From positions 1-21,392 of IMG/VR virus record IMGVR_UViG_3300030329_003444: 21,392 nt of DNA, one strand, 5' to 3'. The position numbers were made by a program, and so were the translations under genes. The DNA comes from a virus. Position 1 is the first letter of the stretch. Each line of letters starts with the position of its first letter. Under the pieces are notes generated by a model that ran no database searches, was not told the DNA's origin, and saw only the letters and a program-made list of their open reading frames with translations. This document shows positions 10,984 through 18,685 of this stretch, piece after piece.

Positions 10984-12806
10984 ATGAGGGTTCCTTCCCA
11001 CCACGAATGATCGTCGGCATAGCGGATCGGTTGCATTTCTAAGTCCTCAACGGTGACCGATTCAGAGCGTTCGCCTTCCTCGTAGGTCACAGTCTTCGCT
11101 GCGGTGAGCAGTGTGCGGAGTGCCACAAACTCGTTCTGCGTGTCGTACCCGACTGGTGCGCCGCCCCCGAGAGATGTTTGCACTCGGCCCTGTAGCACGA
11201 TTGGGACGATCAGTTCTTCGACGCGTGCCGGTTGTGGACGAGCGAACACTGACCACCGCTCCAAGGTCGGCCCGGTCGTTGTCGTCGTCCCATCGCGGGT
11301 CAGCGTCACCTTCACAACAAACACCTCTGACGAACTGTCGTTGGTTGCTGGCGCATACGCCTGTTCGGCGGCTTCGGCTGGAAGCGTCATCACGGTCGCG
11401 GTGGACGAATCGTCAGTCAGTGTGATCTGCGTCGTCCCGGGAATACCCTCCGCGGTGCCTTGGTAGTTGAGGCCAGCGTGCCCATAGTCGATGGAGGACG
11501 CTTGGTAATCGACATCGCCAGCACTCGTCGGATTCCCGAACCGGCCCGACACGCCCCGAACAATCTTCTTCGCGACCGTCCCGTAAGACACCTTCCCGAC
11601 AGTGAGTTCACCAGAAGTCGCCAGATCGCCTGTGGCGTCCTCGCCATACAACTCGCCCAACGAATCGGTGAAGAACAGCTTGTCGCTATATACCTCTAGC
11701 GACTGGACGTTTCCGTAACTCGCTGAGTCGTGTGCGAGAAACCGGGCGTAAGCAGGGGTGAGCGTGTCCGTGAACCTGGTCAGATCAGCTTTCCAAGTGT
11801 CACCATTCTTGGTGCCCCAGTAGCAGTATTGGCCGACGATGCGTACCCCATACGCTGCGCCGCCGTCGTCAATGACCGGCCCAAACGTGACCGAGAACTG
11901 GTCGGAGGCGTTGATGACTCCGAATCGCACCCCGGCGGTGGTGCCAACCACCATGATTTCTCCGAATACGTCGATGCAGAACGGTCCGGTGAAGGTTTCG
12001 CCTACAGGGAGAACTGCGGCTGGAACCGGGTAGGTAAGTGCCCCGTCGCTGGTGGACACGGAAATGCCGTAGAGGATCCCTTGCCCGTTGTCGTTGTAAC
12101 CGGCGTAGATAGCGGTCGGCCCGCCCTTGATGACCTTGCAGGCACCGGTCAAGGTTTTGTCGAACGTCAGTACCGTGCCTGACGTATTCAGTTCCACAAT
12201 GCGGGCACCGTCAGCAGACAGCAGCCTGCCGTTAGCGAACTCGATCACATCCCCAGCAAATGTCCCGGCTGTAGACGCGGCAGAAGTGGACGACACCCCC
12301 ACTTTCTTCACAGCAGCGCCGGTTACTGCAAACATGGAGGTGCCGTCTGAGGTCCAGTCCGTGACCGCCGCACCTTGGTCGGAGGACGAGAACGAGGGGG
12401 ACGCCGCATCGGGAGATCCGTAGCGGAGGTACTGGCCGTCAGAGAAATAGAACACCGACCCGTTGACGACACGGGCGTACAGGTTGTTGTTAGTGCCAGT
12501 GTGCTTCTGCTCTATCGCTTTACACAGACTGATCTGCCCCTTAGTGAACACATCTATGTTCTTCGATGAGTCGAAGCGACGCCGATCAGAGTCAGCTAGG
12601 TCGTAATGCGTTTGCCCTGCGCCCAGCGACCAATCTGTTTGCGACCGGACCCACTGCCCAGCGTTCGACAAAGTGTTTTCGCCAACGTCGGTAGACGTAT
12701 CACGCTGTTCCCGCATGGCGGGAAGGGTGCGGCGGCGGAACCCCGTGTAATCAACGAGGTAACCGCGGCCGTCAATGGCTACGTCAAAGCGTGGCGCAAC
12801 CGCCAT
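10959..12806 (-). CDS. Large beta-rich tail protein, probable nozzle (beta-propeller)
   Basis: 615 residues, ATG immediately after the TAG of the adaptor-like gene. Residues 1-100 form an N-terminal domain. From about 100 to 460 repeated beta segments alternate with Gly/Asp turns (SVFYFSDGQYLRYG, TSMFAVTGAAVKKVG, RLLSADGARIVELN, TAIYAGYNDNGQG, KLFFTDSLGELYG), the look of a beta-propeller. A VDYQASSIDYGHAGLNYQG motif lies near 440-460, and a compact strand-rich C-terminal domain (VEELIVPIVLQG...WEGTLICRLV) follows. Short-tailed phages use a propeller-type nozzle protein (T7 gp12-like) below an adaptor. The size, fold pattern and order fit. Virion role is well supported, the exact position less so. 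Confidence 0.72.
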   Translation of the reverse strand: MAVAPRFDVAIDGRGYLVDYTGFRRRTLPAMREQRDTSTDVGENTLSNAGQWVRSQTDWSLGAGQTHYDLADSDRRRFDSSKNIDVFTKGQISLCKAIEQKHTGTNNNLYARVVNGSVFYFSDGQYLRYGSPDAASPSFSSSDQGAAVTDWTSDGTSMFAVTGAAVKKVGVSSTSAASTAGTFAGDVIEFANGRLLSADGARIVELNTSGTVLTFDKTLTGACKVIKGGPTAIYAGYNDNGQGILYGISVSTSDGALTYPVPAAVLPVGETFTGPFCIDVFGEIMVVGTTAGVRFGVINASDQFSVTFGPVIDDGGAAYGVRIVGQYCYWGTKNGDTWKADLTRFTDTLTPAYARFLAHDSASYGNVQSLEVYSDKLFFTDSLGELYGEDATGDLATSGELTVGKVSYGTVAKKIVRGVSGRFGNPTSAGDVDYQASSIDYGHAGLNYQGTAEGIPGTTQITLTDDSSTATVMTLPAEAAEQAYAPATNDSSSEVFVVKVTLTRDGTTTTTGPTLERWSVFARPQPARVEELIVPIVLQGRVQTSLGGGAPVGYDTQNEFVALRTLLTAAKTVTYEEGERSESVTVEDLEMQPIRYADDHSWWEGTLICRLVTVP

Positions 12807-13691
12807 CTACTGCCCCGACCGCACCCATTGAACCGGATACATCTTCGCCAAACGAGCCGACTCTGCTTGCACTCGCTGATCGCGCAGGAACCGAAGGTCC
12901 CTTATCGACTGCGAAATCGCACCCGGCGGCACCTCCTCGGCGCGTCGCACCGGCCCCTGCTGCGTCATCGCCTCACGCGGAATCGGCTTGAACGACATCA
13001 ACTTCAACGCTGCACCCAACGGAGGCAGGTCATAAGCCTCCGTGTGTAAACCAGTGGTGGAAAGAGCTGTTGCAGAGGCCGCCAGCGTCGTGAACGGGGC
13101 CGCGTACTCCACCCGGACGGTCTGCTCGCCGTCAGCCGGATCATGCAAAATCAGCGCCGTCCCCGAAGCAAACGTCGCAGTGTCACGGTTGCGGCGTACC
13201 GAGAAGCGACGGATCTGCGGCTCAGACTTAGTGGAAGTCTTCCGCACATACGACACCGAGTGAACACCCAGCACATCAGACGCCAAGTCGTAACCGTCGG
13301 TGCCAGCAACATAAGTAAACGTCTTCGTTTTGACCTGGAACAACCCACGCTGCGGGGACGACAAGTCATTCAAATCATCGTTGATGGCGTTCAGGATCTG
13401 AAACGCCGGATACTGCGGGTTGGACCGAACGATGTCAGTCGATGAATGATCCGCAGCGGTCGTGCCGCCATATCCGCGAATCACACCGACTGACTGGCCT
13501 GAAACCGAGGTCACATACATCAGTTCCGTGCCGACCTCGACAAGCGACCCGACCACAATCGGACCAGCGTCAAACTCGACAGACAGAGTGGACACGCCAG
13601 AACCAGCGTCGGCGTTCAACCGGTTGATTGGCTCGACAGTGCCCGCCAACAGCAGGTCGCGAGTTCGGTCAATCCATGTCTGTGCTGTCAT
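12807..13691 (-). CDS. Probable head-tail adaptor / tail connector protein
   Basis: 294 residues, ATG in an ATGA overlap. The N-terminal 70 residues contain beta strands (TLSVEFDAGPIVVGSLVEVGTELMYVTS, typical of phage structural Ig-like or adaptor hairpins). Residues 94-130 are helical (FQILNAINDDLNDLSSP) and lead into strands (LFQVKTKTFTYVAG). The C-terminal half ends in a helix rich in Arg (SIRDLRFLRDQRVQAESARLAKMYP). The general arrangement and the position just upstream of the nozzle-like gene resemble adaptor proteins of short-tailed phages. No direct family match is claimed. Confidence 0.62.
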   Translation of the reverse strand: MTAQTWIDRTRDLLLAGTVEPINRLNADAGSGVSTLSVEFDAGPIVVGSLVEVGTELMYVTSVSGQSVGVIRGYGGTTAADHSSTDIVRSNPQYPAFQILNAINDDLNDLSSPQRGLFQVKTKTFTYVAGTDGYDLASDVLGVHSVSYVRKTSTKSEPQIRRFSVRRNRDTATFASGTALILHDPADGEQTVRVEYAAPFTTLAASATALSTTGLHTEAYDLPPLGAALKLMSFKPIPREAMTQQGPVRRAEEVPPGAISQSIRDLRFLRDQRVQAESARLAKMYPVQWVRSGQ

Positions 13692-13996
13692 GTCCCGCCA
13701 CCCTTGATGTCACTGTGCGCCTTCTCCATCGCACGCCGCTGCCGATCAGTTTTTGCCAGTTCACCGGTTTCGACTTCAACCGGCGACTGCGCCCGAGCCT
13801 CCAAATCGCCCGCCCCGCGAATCCCCGGAGGCTGCAACCCGTTGTCCCGCAAGCGCCGGTACGCACCCATGTCGCGATCCAACCGCCTCTCGGCACTTCG
13901 ATTGTCGCCCTTTGAGTTGGCTGCCCCCGTCGAAAACGACAACGATCGAACCTTCTCAGCGAACGCCTTCTTCTCTGCTTCCGTTTGATGACTCAT
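13688..13996 (-). CDS. Small charged protein, possible head-assembly factor
   Basis: 102 residues; ATGA overlaps at both ends show it belongs to the late cluster. It is highly charged and rich in Arg, Glu, Asp and Gly, with helices near 5-20 (EAEKKAFAEKVRSL) and 35-52 (SAERRLDRDMGAYRRLRD), and probably a disordered middle (GLQPPGIRGAGDL). No hydrophobic core for a large fold is obvious. It may bind nucleic acid or assist assembly. Family unknown. Confidence 0.65.
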   Translation of the reverse strand: MSHQTEAEKKAFAEKVRSLSFSTGAANSKGDNRSAERRLDRDMGAYRRLRDNGLQPPGIRGAGDLEARAQSPVEVETGELAKTDRQRRAMEKAHSDIKGGGT

Positions 13997-14820
13997 GCGG
14001 CAACACTCTCCTGAACGTCAATCGCGTACCCGGCAGCCGACAACAGATCGGCTTCTGCTTCTGTCAAATCCGGGCCGACATGCCCGCCGTAAATCGTCCT
14101 GGTGATCGTGGACTCATCCGTTGGCTGCTCCGTCACCACCGACGAACCGTTGACAATCCAAAGGTTCCGGCCCTTAGCGCGGGGGTTGTAGAACCGCGCC
14201 AACCTGTTCTCAGCATGGAACGGGTTGAAGAACTCGTCCCCGACTGGCATCGTTCCCAACGTGTCCGTCGTTCCGGTTTGCACGTTGCGAACCAGCTTCA
14301 ACGACGGCACCGTCGCAGAGCGAGCAATCGTGTCCGGTGTCGGATTCGCCGTCTGTGACGCCTCAGCGGCAGGTAACGCAGCCGCAGCGGCAACAACACC
14401 GGCAGACACAGACACGGTGGATGCAGCAGTCACCGAAGGCACTGCCGCAGCCGCAGCAGTCACCGACGGAGAAACCGCAGCAGTCACCGACAACGTAGGG
14501 GCAGGTGCGGCGACAGTTGCGTCAACCGTGTCAGGAAGCGCAAGGGCCGCGGCTGCCGCCACCGGGGCCGAAACCGCCGCCGCACCCGCCAAAACCGAAG
14601 GAGCAGCATTTGCCGACGCCGTAACCGTCGGCGCAGGAACCGCCGCAACAACTGCAACTACACCAGCTGCCACATCAGCGTTACCTGTAACCGTTGATGC
14701 AGGAACCGCTGCAACAGCCGCAACCGTTGAAACGGCGACGGTTGCCGTCAGAACGCCGCGGTAAGACGCCGTGGCTTCCCGGTAGTCAATACCGGAATGG
14801 CGATAATCAAGCCCCGCCAC
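13993..14820 (-). CDS. Ala/Val-rich structural protein with a C-terminal domain
   Basis: 275 residues, GTG start with a 14-base overlap into the membrane-protein gene. Residues 3-21 contain a Tyr-repeat (DYRHSGIDYREATASYRG). Residues 23-165 are an Ala/Val/Thr/Pro low-complexity tract of short strand-length units separated by Pro, with repeated TVTA, VVAAVPA and AAPS-type segments. Residues 175-275 form a folded end (FFNPFHAENRLARFYNPRAKGRNLWIVNG, then a strand-rich part ending DLLSAAGYAIDVQES). A long repetitive shaft with a compact end fits a fibre or spike, or a head decoration. The mirror-image open frame on the plus strand (14225-14764) is a by-product of GC-rich codon repeats. Confidence 0.72.
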   Translation of the reverse strand: MAGLDYRHSGIDYREATASYRGVLTATVAVSTVAAVAAVPASTVTGNADVAAGVVAVVAAVPAPTVTASANAAPSVLAGAAAVSAPVAAAAALALPDTVDATVAAPAPTLSVTAAVSPSVTAAAAAVPSVTAASTVSVSAGVVAAAAALPAAEASQTANPTPDTIARSATVPSLKLVRNVQTGTTDTLGTMPVGDEFFNPFHAENRLARFYNPRAKGRNLWIVNGSSVVTEQPTDESTITRTIYGGHVGPDLTEAEADLLSAAGYAIDVQESVAA

Positions 14821-15055
14821 GATCCCGCTCCTCTATCAACCGATGCTTCTCGTCATGGACGCGCGACCACACCGTCAACCCGACCACATCCTCAGAAACA
14901 ACATCCATCTTGTTTTCCAAACGACCAAGCGCCTGCGTCGTAGACGCGTGCTGGTCAGTGTTCTCCCGCCGAAACCGGGAAAGAATCAAACCAAACAGGC
15001 CGGTGACAACCGCTGCTGCAACAATGCCGAGCGCCCCAACCCATTCAGCACCCAT
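14807..15055 (-). CDS. Single-pass membrane protein (holin-like/DUF2746-like)
   Basis: 82 residues, ATG sharing one base with the endolysin stop (TAATG). A hydrophobic segment at 6-26 (VGALGIVAAAVVTGLFGLIL) is followed by RFRRE, giving N-out/C-in by the positive-inside rule, and a helical C-terminus (TQALGRLENKMDVVSEDVVGLTVWSRVHDEKHRL) with coiled-coil character. This resembles the actinophage membrane proteins filed under DUF2746, often placed next to endolysins. It may be a second holin or spanin-like helper of the r1t-like holin. Function is not settled. Confidence 0.75.
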   Translation of the reverse strand: MGAEWVGALGIVAAAVVTGLFGLILSRFRRENTDQHASTTQALGRLENKMDVVSEDVVGLTVWSRVHDEKHRLIEERDRGGA

Positions 15056-15792
15056 TACCCGAACATGGCCTTCCAGGTGCGGCGACCAACAATCCCGTCA
15101 GCCTTCAAACCGTTACCGCGCTGCCAATCAACGACCCGTCGCTTCGTCCGCGGTCCAAAAACCCCATCCACCGAATCCGCCCCAACCTTCGCCTGCACCC
15201 ACTTGACCGCATAGCCGCGCATCCGGGGGCGACGCAACCGCAGAACTTTCACATACGGCGGTGGCTTCAAAACCGGCACCGCGGGGGTATTAGCACCATC
15301 ACCGGGCCGCATCTGCGTCATCGCCGCATACGCCGACTCGCCGGGACACGAAGTGTTCTTCACATCTCGATGCCCGCGCAGTTTGAAATCCGGGGCAATC
15401 CGATTCGCTTCAATCCCGGCAGCGATCAAACCACGAATGGCGTCGATGGCGGCCTGAGAAATCTGCTGTTTGCCTGTGTCCCCGATGAGGCAGATCGCAT
15501 ACGAGTCTTTGTTGTAACCACGCGTCGCGCCGCCCCGGTTGCGCCAACCGCGCAGCTCATACACCCTGCCGGATTCGACCCCAACAGCAAACGAGTACGC
15601 GATGTCGGACCATCGGCGGGTTTCGACATGGTGCCGCTGGTAGGCCCGTAGTGTGGCGGCTTCGCCTTCTTGGCTGTGGTCTTTGAGTTCGACTGCGCCG
15701 TGGTGAATGAAGACGTTGTTGACCGGTCGGTTTAGCCGACTTGTCCAACGGGGGGTTTTTGCGCCCCAGTCAGTCCTCGGGATCGGTGGCAT
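15055..15792 (-). CDS. Endolysin: N-acetylmuramoyl-L-alanine amidase with peptidoglycan-binding domain
   Basis: 245 residues, ATG at 15792 with AGAGG 8 bases upstream. Residues 5-160 form an Amidase_2/PGRP domain: zinc ligands H30 or H31 (VFIHHG), H141 (LRGHRD) and C149 (TSCPGE), plus the core WSDIAYSFAVGVESGRVYELRGW. A Pro-rich linker (162-182) leads to a peptidoglycan-binding domain (185-245: RLRRPRMRGYAVKWVQAKVG, DGVFGPRTKRRVVDWQRGNGL, DGIVGRRTWKAM). It cuts the amide bond between MurNAc and the stem peptide. No signal peptide is present, so it depends on a holin. It overlaps the small gene at 15770-15928 by 23 bases. Confidence 0.95.
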   Translation of the reverse strand: MPPIPRTDWGAKTPRWTSRLNRPVNNVFIHHGAVELKDHSQEGEAATLRAYQRHHVETRRWSDIAYSFAVGVESGRVYELRGWRNRGGATRGYNKDSYAICLIGDTGKQQISQAAIDAIRGLIAAGIEANRIAPDFKLRGHRDVKNTSCPGESAYAAMTQMRPGDGANTPAVPVLKPPPYVKVLRLRRPRMRGYAVKWVQAKVGADSVDGVFGPRTKRRVVDWQRGNGLKADGIVGRRTWKAMFG

Positions 15793-15928
15793 CTGCGGCC
15801 TCTAGTTCGGCTAGGCGGCGGGCTTGCGCGTCGATGACGGCCCGCTGCGACGCGAGTTCCAACTGGGTGCGGCCCTCGGGGGTCGCCTGGAGGGCGGCGA
15901 TGACTTCCTCGACGGTCACGTTGGTCAT
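15770..15928 (-). CDS. Small helical protein after the tail fibre gene
   Basis: 52 residues from the ATG at 15928 (ATGA overlap with the fibre gene). The longer frame to 16054 is a shadow. Helical and acidic: VEEVIAALQATPEGRTQLELASQRAVIDAQ, then ARRLAELEAADATD, with Leu spacing suited to a short coiled coil. Small helical proteins beside S74 fibre genes are often fibre-assembly helpers. Here that is only positional inference. Confidence 0.65.
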   Translation of the reverse strand: MTNVTVEEVIAALQATPEGRTQLELASQRAVIDAQARRLAELEAADATDPED

Positions 15929-16968
15929 GCGGCCTCCAGTGCGGCGATGCGGGCGTCTTGGCGCTTGATGAGGTTGATGAGCAGCGGAACGATCCTCGTG
16001 TATTGCACACCGTCGGGTCGCAGCACCTTTTCCCCGTCGGCGTCGAGTTCCCACACCGGGTCGCCGTCCTCATTGACGACCTGTTCGCCGTCGTTGTTCT
16101 CAACAGGCACCCAGCCCCAGTGGACAAGACGAGGGTCGATCTCCGCGACTTCTTCAGCGATGAGTCCCCAATGCGACCAGTCCCGACGATCAGCGGTTGC
16201 CAGCGAACGGAACCAAATGGGCCGCAGATCCAGAACAGCGTCAGCGTAGGAATCGCCAGCGTCCTCCACATCGGTCTTGAGTCGGATCGACCCCGCAGTG
16301 GATCGGTAGAAAGACCCGTCGGTATCGACGTAGAGGTTGGCGGCGTTGCCCGTCGTAGCCGAATAGGAGCGGGGTGAAGTCAGCAAGCCCGTGGAGTTGA
16401 TGGTGAGGCGATTCGCAGCCGTCGAACCTGTCCGCAGGATGAGGTTGTCGTCGGCTTCGAGGTACAACTCCTCCCCGGTGCCCAGCGCCCGCACCCACAG
16501 GTCGCCGTCGCCGTTGTGGTCGATGAAGGAGTTCGACCCGTTCGAGTAGACGAGCAGGTCGTCGCCAGTGCCGAGCCGGATCACGGCGTTGTCATCCATG
16601 TCCAGATCGGCCCCGACGAACGTCCACTCATCAGCCGACTGGTCCCAGAGGGAGTAAACGCCCGAAGTAGTGCCGAACAGTTTTACGTCGTGGCCGGTGC
16701 CGTCCACGCCGACGGTCACCGCACCCTTGAACGTCGGAGAAGTATCCCAAGCCGACGTACCAGTACCAGTCCCCATCAACACCGCATCAGCAACCGGCGT
16801 CGAAGAACCCGTACCGATCTTGGTTTCCAACGCAATCGCCGCACCATGCACATTGACGTGCATCACATCGTGCTCTTTGCCGGAACTGTCCAGGTCATCA
16901 GTCGAGCTGATGTCCGTTCGGAGCGTCCCCCCCGAAGTATCAAGCGAGGTCGGATAAGAAGTAGCCAT
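15925..16968 (-). CDS. Tail fibre with C-terminal S74 intramolecular chaperone
   Basis: 347 residues, ATG with GAGG about 10 bases upstream. Residues 1-60 would attach to the tail; DVMHVNVHGAAIALETKIG is a typical fibre N-terminal helix. Residues 65-220 are repetitive strands (shaft). Residues 222-347 match the Peptidase_S74 chaperone: RSTAGSIRLKTDV, HWGLIAEEVAEIDP, QYTRIVPLLINLIKRQ and DARIAALEAA. This domain trimerises fibres and then cleaves itself off with a Ser/Lys dyad. The Lys is K231, but the usual Ser five residues before it is Gly226, with a Ser at 227 instead. Self-cleavage may therefore be altered. The fibre should be the host-recognition part of the virion. Confidence 0.85.
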   Translation of the reverse strand: MATSYPTSLDTSGGTLRTDISSTDDLDSSGKEHDVMHVNVHGAAIALETKIGTGSSTPVADAVLMGTGTGTSAWDTSPTFKGAVTVGVDGTGHDVKLFGTTSGVYSLWDQSADEWTFVGADLDMDDNAVIRLGTGDDLLVYSNGSNSFIDHNGDGDLWVRALGTGEELYLEADDNLILRTGSTAANRLTINSTGLLTSPRSYSATTGNAANLYVDTDGSFYRSTAGSIRLKTDVEDAGDSYADAVLDLRPIWFRSLATADRRDWSHWGLIAEEVAEIDPRLVHWGWVPVENNDGEQVVNEDGDPVWELDADGEKVLRPDGVQYTRIVPLLINLIKRQDARIAALEAA

Positions 16969-16979
16969 CGCTCAAAACC

Positions 16980-17423
16980 TCACGGAGTCAAATCGAGAGT
17001 GAAGATCCCACTGGCGTTCCAGGTGATCGTGAACGTCCCATTTGCACTGGAATAATCAGCCCCAAAGTTGACAAGACACACCAGTGGATCACTCGTCAAC
17101 GTGTCGTCATAAACCACCGCAGCACGGGCATTAGAAATCGTGGACGACGACCACGCCACATCATCGGCATCAAACTTGATCGTCCCAGACGAACCAGTCA
17201 GCGTCTTATTTGCGAGCGTCGCACCACCCGCCGTGTAGTTCGTACCAGACACTTCGTTGCCAGACAGGTCCGACCAGTGGTCGTGCGAGTCGAAGTCCGG
17301 GCTGCTGCTATTTGTGATAAGGCCGACCTTTACGGTGTCACCAACAAGGTTTACAGCCAGCTGCGTCGCATCAAGAATGTCTAAAAATGTGGGCACAAAC
17401 AGGCCCGAGGCTGAAACAGCCAT
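16980..17423 (-). CDS. Structural protein of a common phage family (beta-rich)
   Basis: 147 residues starting at an ATG that shares one base with the upstream stop (TAATG). The start MAVSASGLFVPTFLDILDATQLAVNLVGDTVKVGLITNSSSPDF resembles a widespread small phage structural family seen next to tail fibre genes, split here by short turns. The remainder is alternating strands with Gly/Ser/Thr turns (YTAGGATLANKTL, TGSSGTIKFDADDVAW, NGTFTITWNASGIFTLDL). It probably forms a virion surface or tail decoration. The exact role is unknown. Confidence 0.75.
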   Translation of the reverse strand: MAVSASGLFVPTFLDILDATQLAVNLVGDTVKVGLITNSSSPDFDSHDHWSDLSGNEVSGTNYTAGGATLANKTLTGSSGTIKFDADDVAWSSSTISNARAAVVYDDTLTSDPLVCLVNFGADYSSANGTFTITWNASGIFTLDLTP

Positions 17424-17617
17424 TAGTCGTCACCTCCAGGTACTCCTCGTAACTGCACCGATTCCGGCATGACCTTTGCGTCAACGCGGCCATCCCAATG
17501 CTCTACATGCAGCCCGCCGACCGTGCCGTCAGAATCCCGACGCACAACCGACGCTTCCGATGTGCCGCGACGCTTCAAGAATCCAATCGAACGAGCCTTC
17601 TCACCGAAGTCGCTCAC
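17423..17617 (-). CDS. Small structural-region protein, 64 residues
   Basis: GTG start, making GTGA with a possible 19-residue frame upstream, and TAATG with the next gene. It reads as a basic helix (EKARSIGFLKRRG) followed by strands (SEASVVRRDSDGTVGGLHVEHWDGRVDAKVM) and an acidic tail. It lies between the capsid and tail-proximal genes, so it may be a small head or neck protein. No family recognised. Confidence 0.68.
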   Translation of the reverse strand: MSDFGEKARSIGFLKRRGTSEASVVRRDSDGTVGGLHVEHWDGRVDAKVMPESVQLRGVPGGDD

Positions 17618-17673
17618 CTTCGCCCACCTTTCGGTCTGCGAGGCTTCTTGGCTGGTTTCTTGTAGTAGGTCAC
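17614..17673 (-). CDS. Possible 19-residue basic peptide
   Basis: A short frame, MTYYKKPAKKPRRPKGGRR (GTG start), with GGA 8 bases upstream. Its TGA overlaps the next gene's GTG as GTGA, the junction style used throughout this phage. Ten of nineteen residues are Lys or Arg. It is too short to be recognised by family. The junction and ribosome site argue for translation; the size argues for caution. It may be only a leader that couples translation of the 64-residue gene. Confidence 0.4.
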   Translation of the reverse strand: MTYYKKPAKKPRRPKGGRR

Positions 17674-17696
17674 GGCAGTTGTCCTACGACCGGATG

Positions 17697-17735
17697 AGCG
17701 GGAACCGGCCCGTTTGCCAGAGGCCGGTTCCCGCT
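17697..17735 (-). terminator. Perfect 14-base-pair hairpin after the major capsid gene
   Basis: AGCGGGAACCGGCC and GGCCGGTTCCCGCT pair perfectly around an 11-base loop. An outer GACCG/CGGTC pair (17688-17692 and 17737-17741) extends it. It lies 15 bases after the capsid TAG on the minus strand. No U-run follows, so it is not a textbook intrinsic terminator. It may cause partial termination or protect the capsid mRNA end, a common way to set capsid excess over later genes. Confidence 0.55.
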
Positions 17736-17750
17736 ATCGGTCATTCGGGG

Positions 17751-18683
17751 CTACGAGTTGGCACCGATGCTGGAAGCGGACTCGATCCGACGGATCGAAG
17801 CCTCACGGAACCGGCCAAACCCGCAAAGCGAATACCAGCCGACGCTATGGAAACGCCGCAGCGAGTCGGTCACCGGACCGAACACAACCTGCGGATCCGG
17901 TCCGTACATGGTCGAGTAGGCGTGAGCCATAGCCTGCTGGCCGATAATGACAGTGCCATACGCGTCTACGTTGCTGTTGCCGCCGTTGGCGACGAGCAGC
18001 GCCCGAGGCGTTTCGATGAAATCAACGCCGTCGAACGTGCCGATGCTGCCCTTGCGGACGTTCTCGCCGTCCAGACGAATCTGGAACGAACGAAGATCGG
18101 CAGTGCCGGTAGCGCCGATGAAGTCGTAGGCGACATCCGGGTGGATAAACCCGATATAGGTGCCGCCATCGAACGTCGGAGAAGCAGCCGTCCGCAGCGC
18201 AGCGACCTCCTCGCGAACCGAGTTCGATGTGATCGTGTTGCCAGCCACCAAGGCCCCACGCGAAGTCTGGGAAATGTATGAAACATTCGACCCTGCGTAA
18301 AGGAGGTCAGCGACTACCTGGTCAAGCGAGTCAGCTGCGTTGAAGCCAACAATGTTGGCCGCATCAGCATCGACATTGAGGAAAGACTGGCCGCGAAGTG
18401 CAGCAGTGGTGACCACCGCGTTGCCGTATTCGGTCAGACTCACGGTCACAGTCGAATCGCTGAGAGCGACTGCCGTGACATCACTGGTTTCGGTCAGCGC
18501 CGAGGTGGCCTGAGCCAGATCAGCGTAGATGTTGAACTGAACGCTAGAGCCACGGTGGCTCTGGCGGGTAGCGCGAACAGACGCGTAGTCAGCGTGAAGC
18601 GGCTGCTTCCGAAGCGCAAAATACGCAAGCTGTTCAAACGCCGCAGTGTCGGAAGCGACACTCGACTTTTGGGTATAAGCCAT
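17751..18683 (-). CDS. Major capsid protein (N4-gp56-like family)
   Basis: 310 residues, ATG with AGGAG 10 bases upstream. The start (TAAFEQLAYFALRKQPLHADYASVRATRQSHRGSSVQFNIYADL in short pieces: QLAYFALRKQPLHADYA, RGSSVQFNIY) followed by ATSALTETSDVTAVALSDSTV and YGNAVVTTAALRG matches the usual layout of N4-gp56-type HK97-fold capsid proteins. The body shows the expected beta-rich peripheral domain and a long helix (ADSLDQVVADLLYAG), then DVAYDFIGATG, and ends with FHSVGWYSLCGFGRFREASIRRIES. It directly follows the scaffold gene, and a strong hairpin follows its stop. This would be the most abundant virion protein. Confidence 0.88.
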   Translation of the reverse strand: MAYTQKSSVASDTAAFEQLAYFALRKQPLHADYASVRATRQSHRGSSVQFNIYADLAQATSALTETSDVTAVALSDSTVTVSLTEYGNAVVTTAALRGQSFLNVDADAANIVGFNAADSLDQVVADLLYAGSNVSYISQTSRGALVAGNTITSNSVREEVAALRTAASPTFDGGTYIGFIHPDVAYDFIGATGTADLRSFQIRLDGENVRKGSIGTFDGVDFIETPRALLVANGGNSNVDAYGTVIIGQQAMAHAYSTMYGPDPQVVFGPVTDSLRRFHSVGWYSLCGFGRFREASIRRIESASSIGANS

Positions 18684-18685
18684 GA

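Noticed and set aside
14225-14764. 179-residue Ala/Thr-rich plus-strand frame
   Set aside because: Mirror of the Ala/Val-rich minus-strand gene; GC-rich codon repeats leave both strands open. The minus gene has the ATGA junction and a folded C-terminus.
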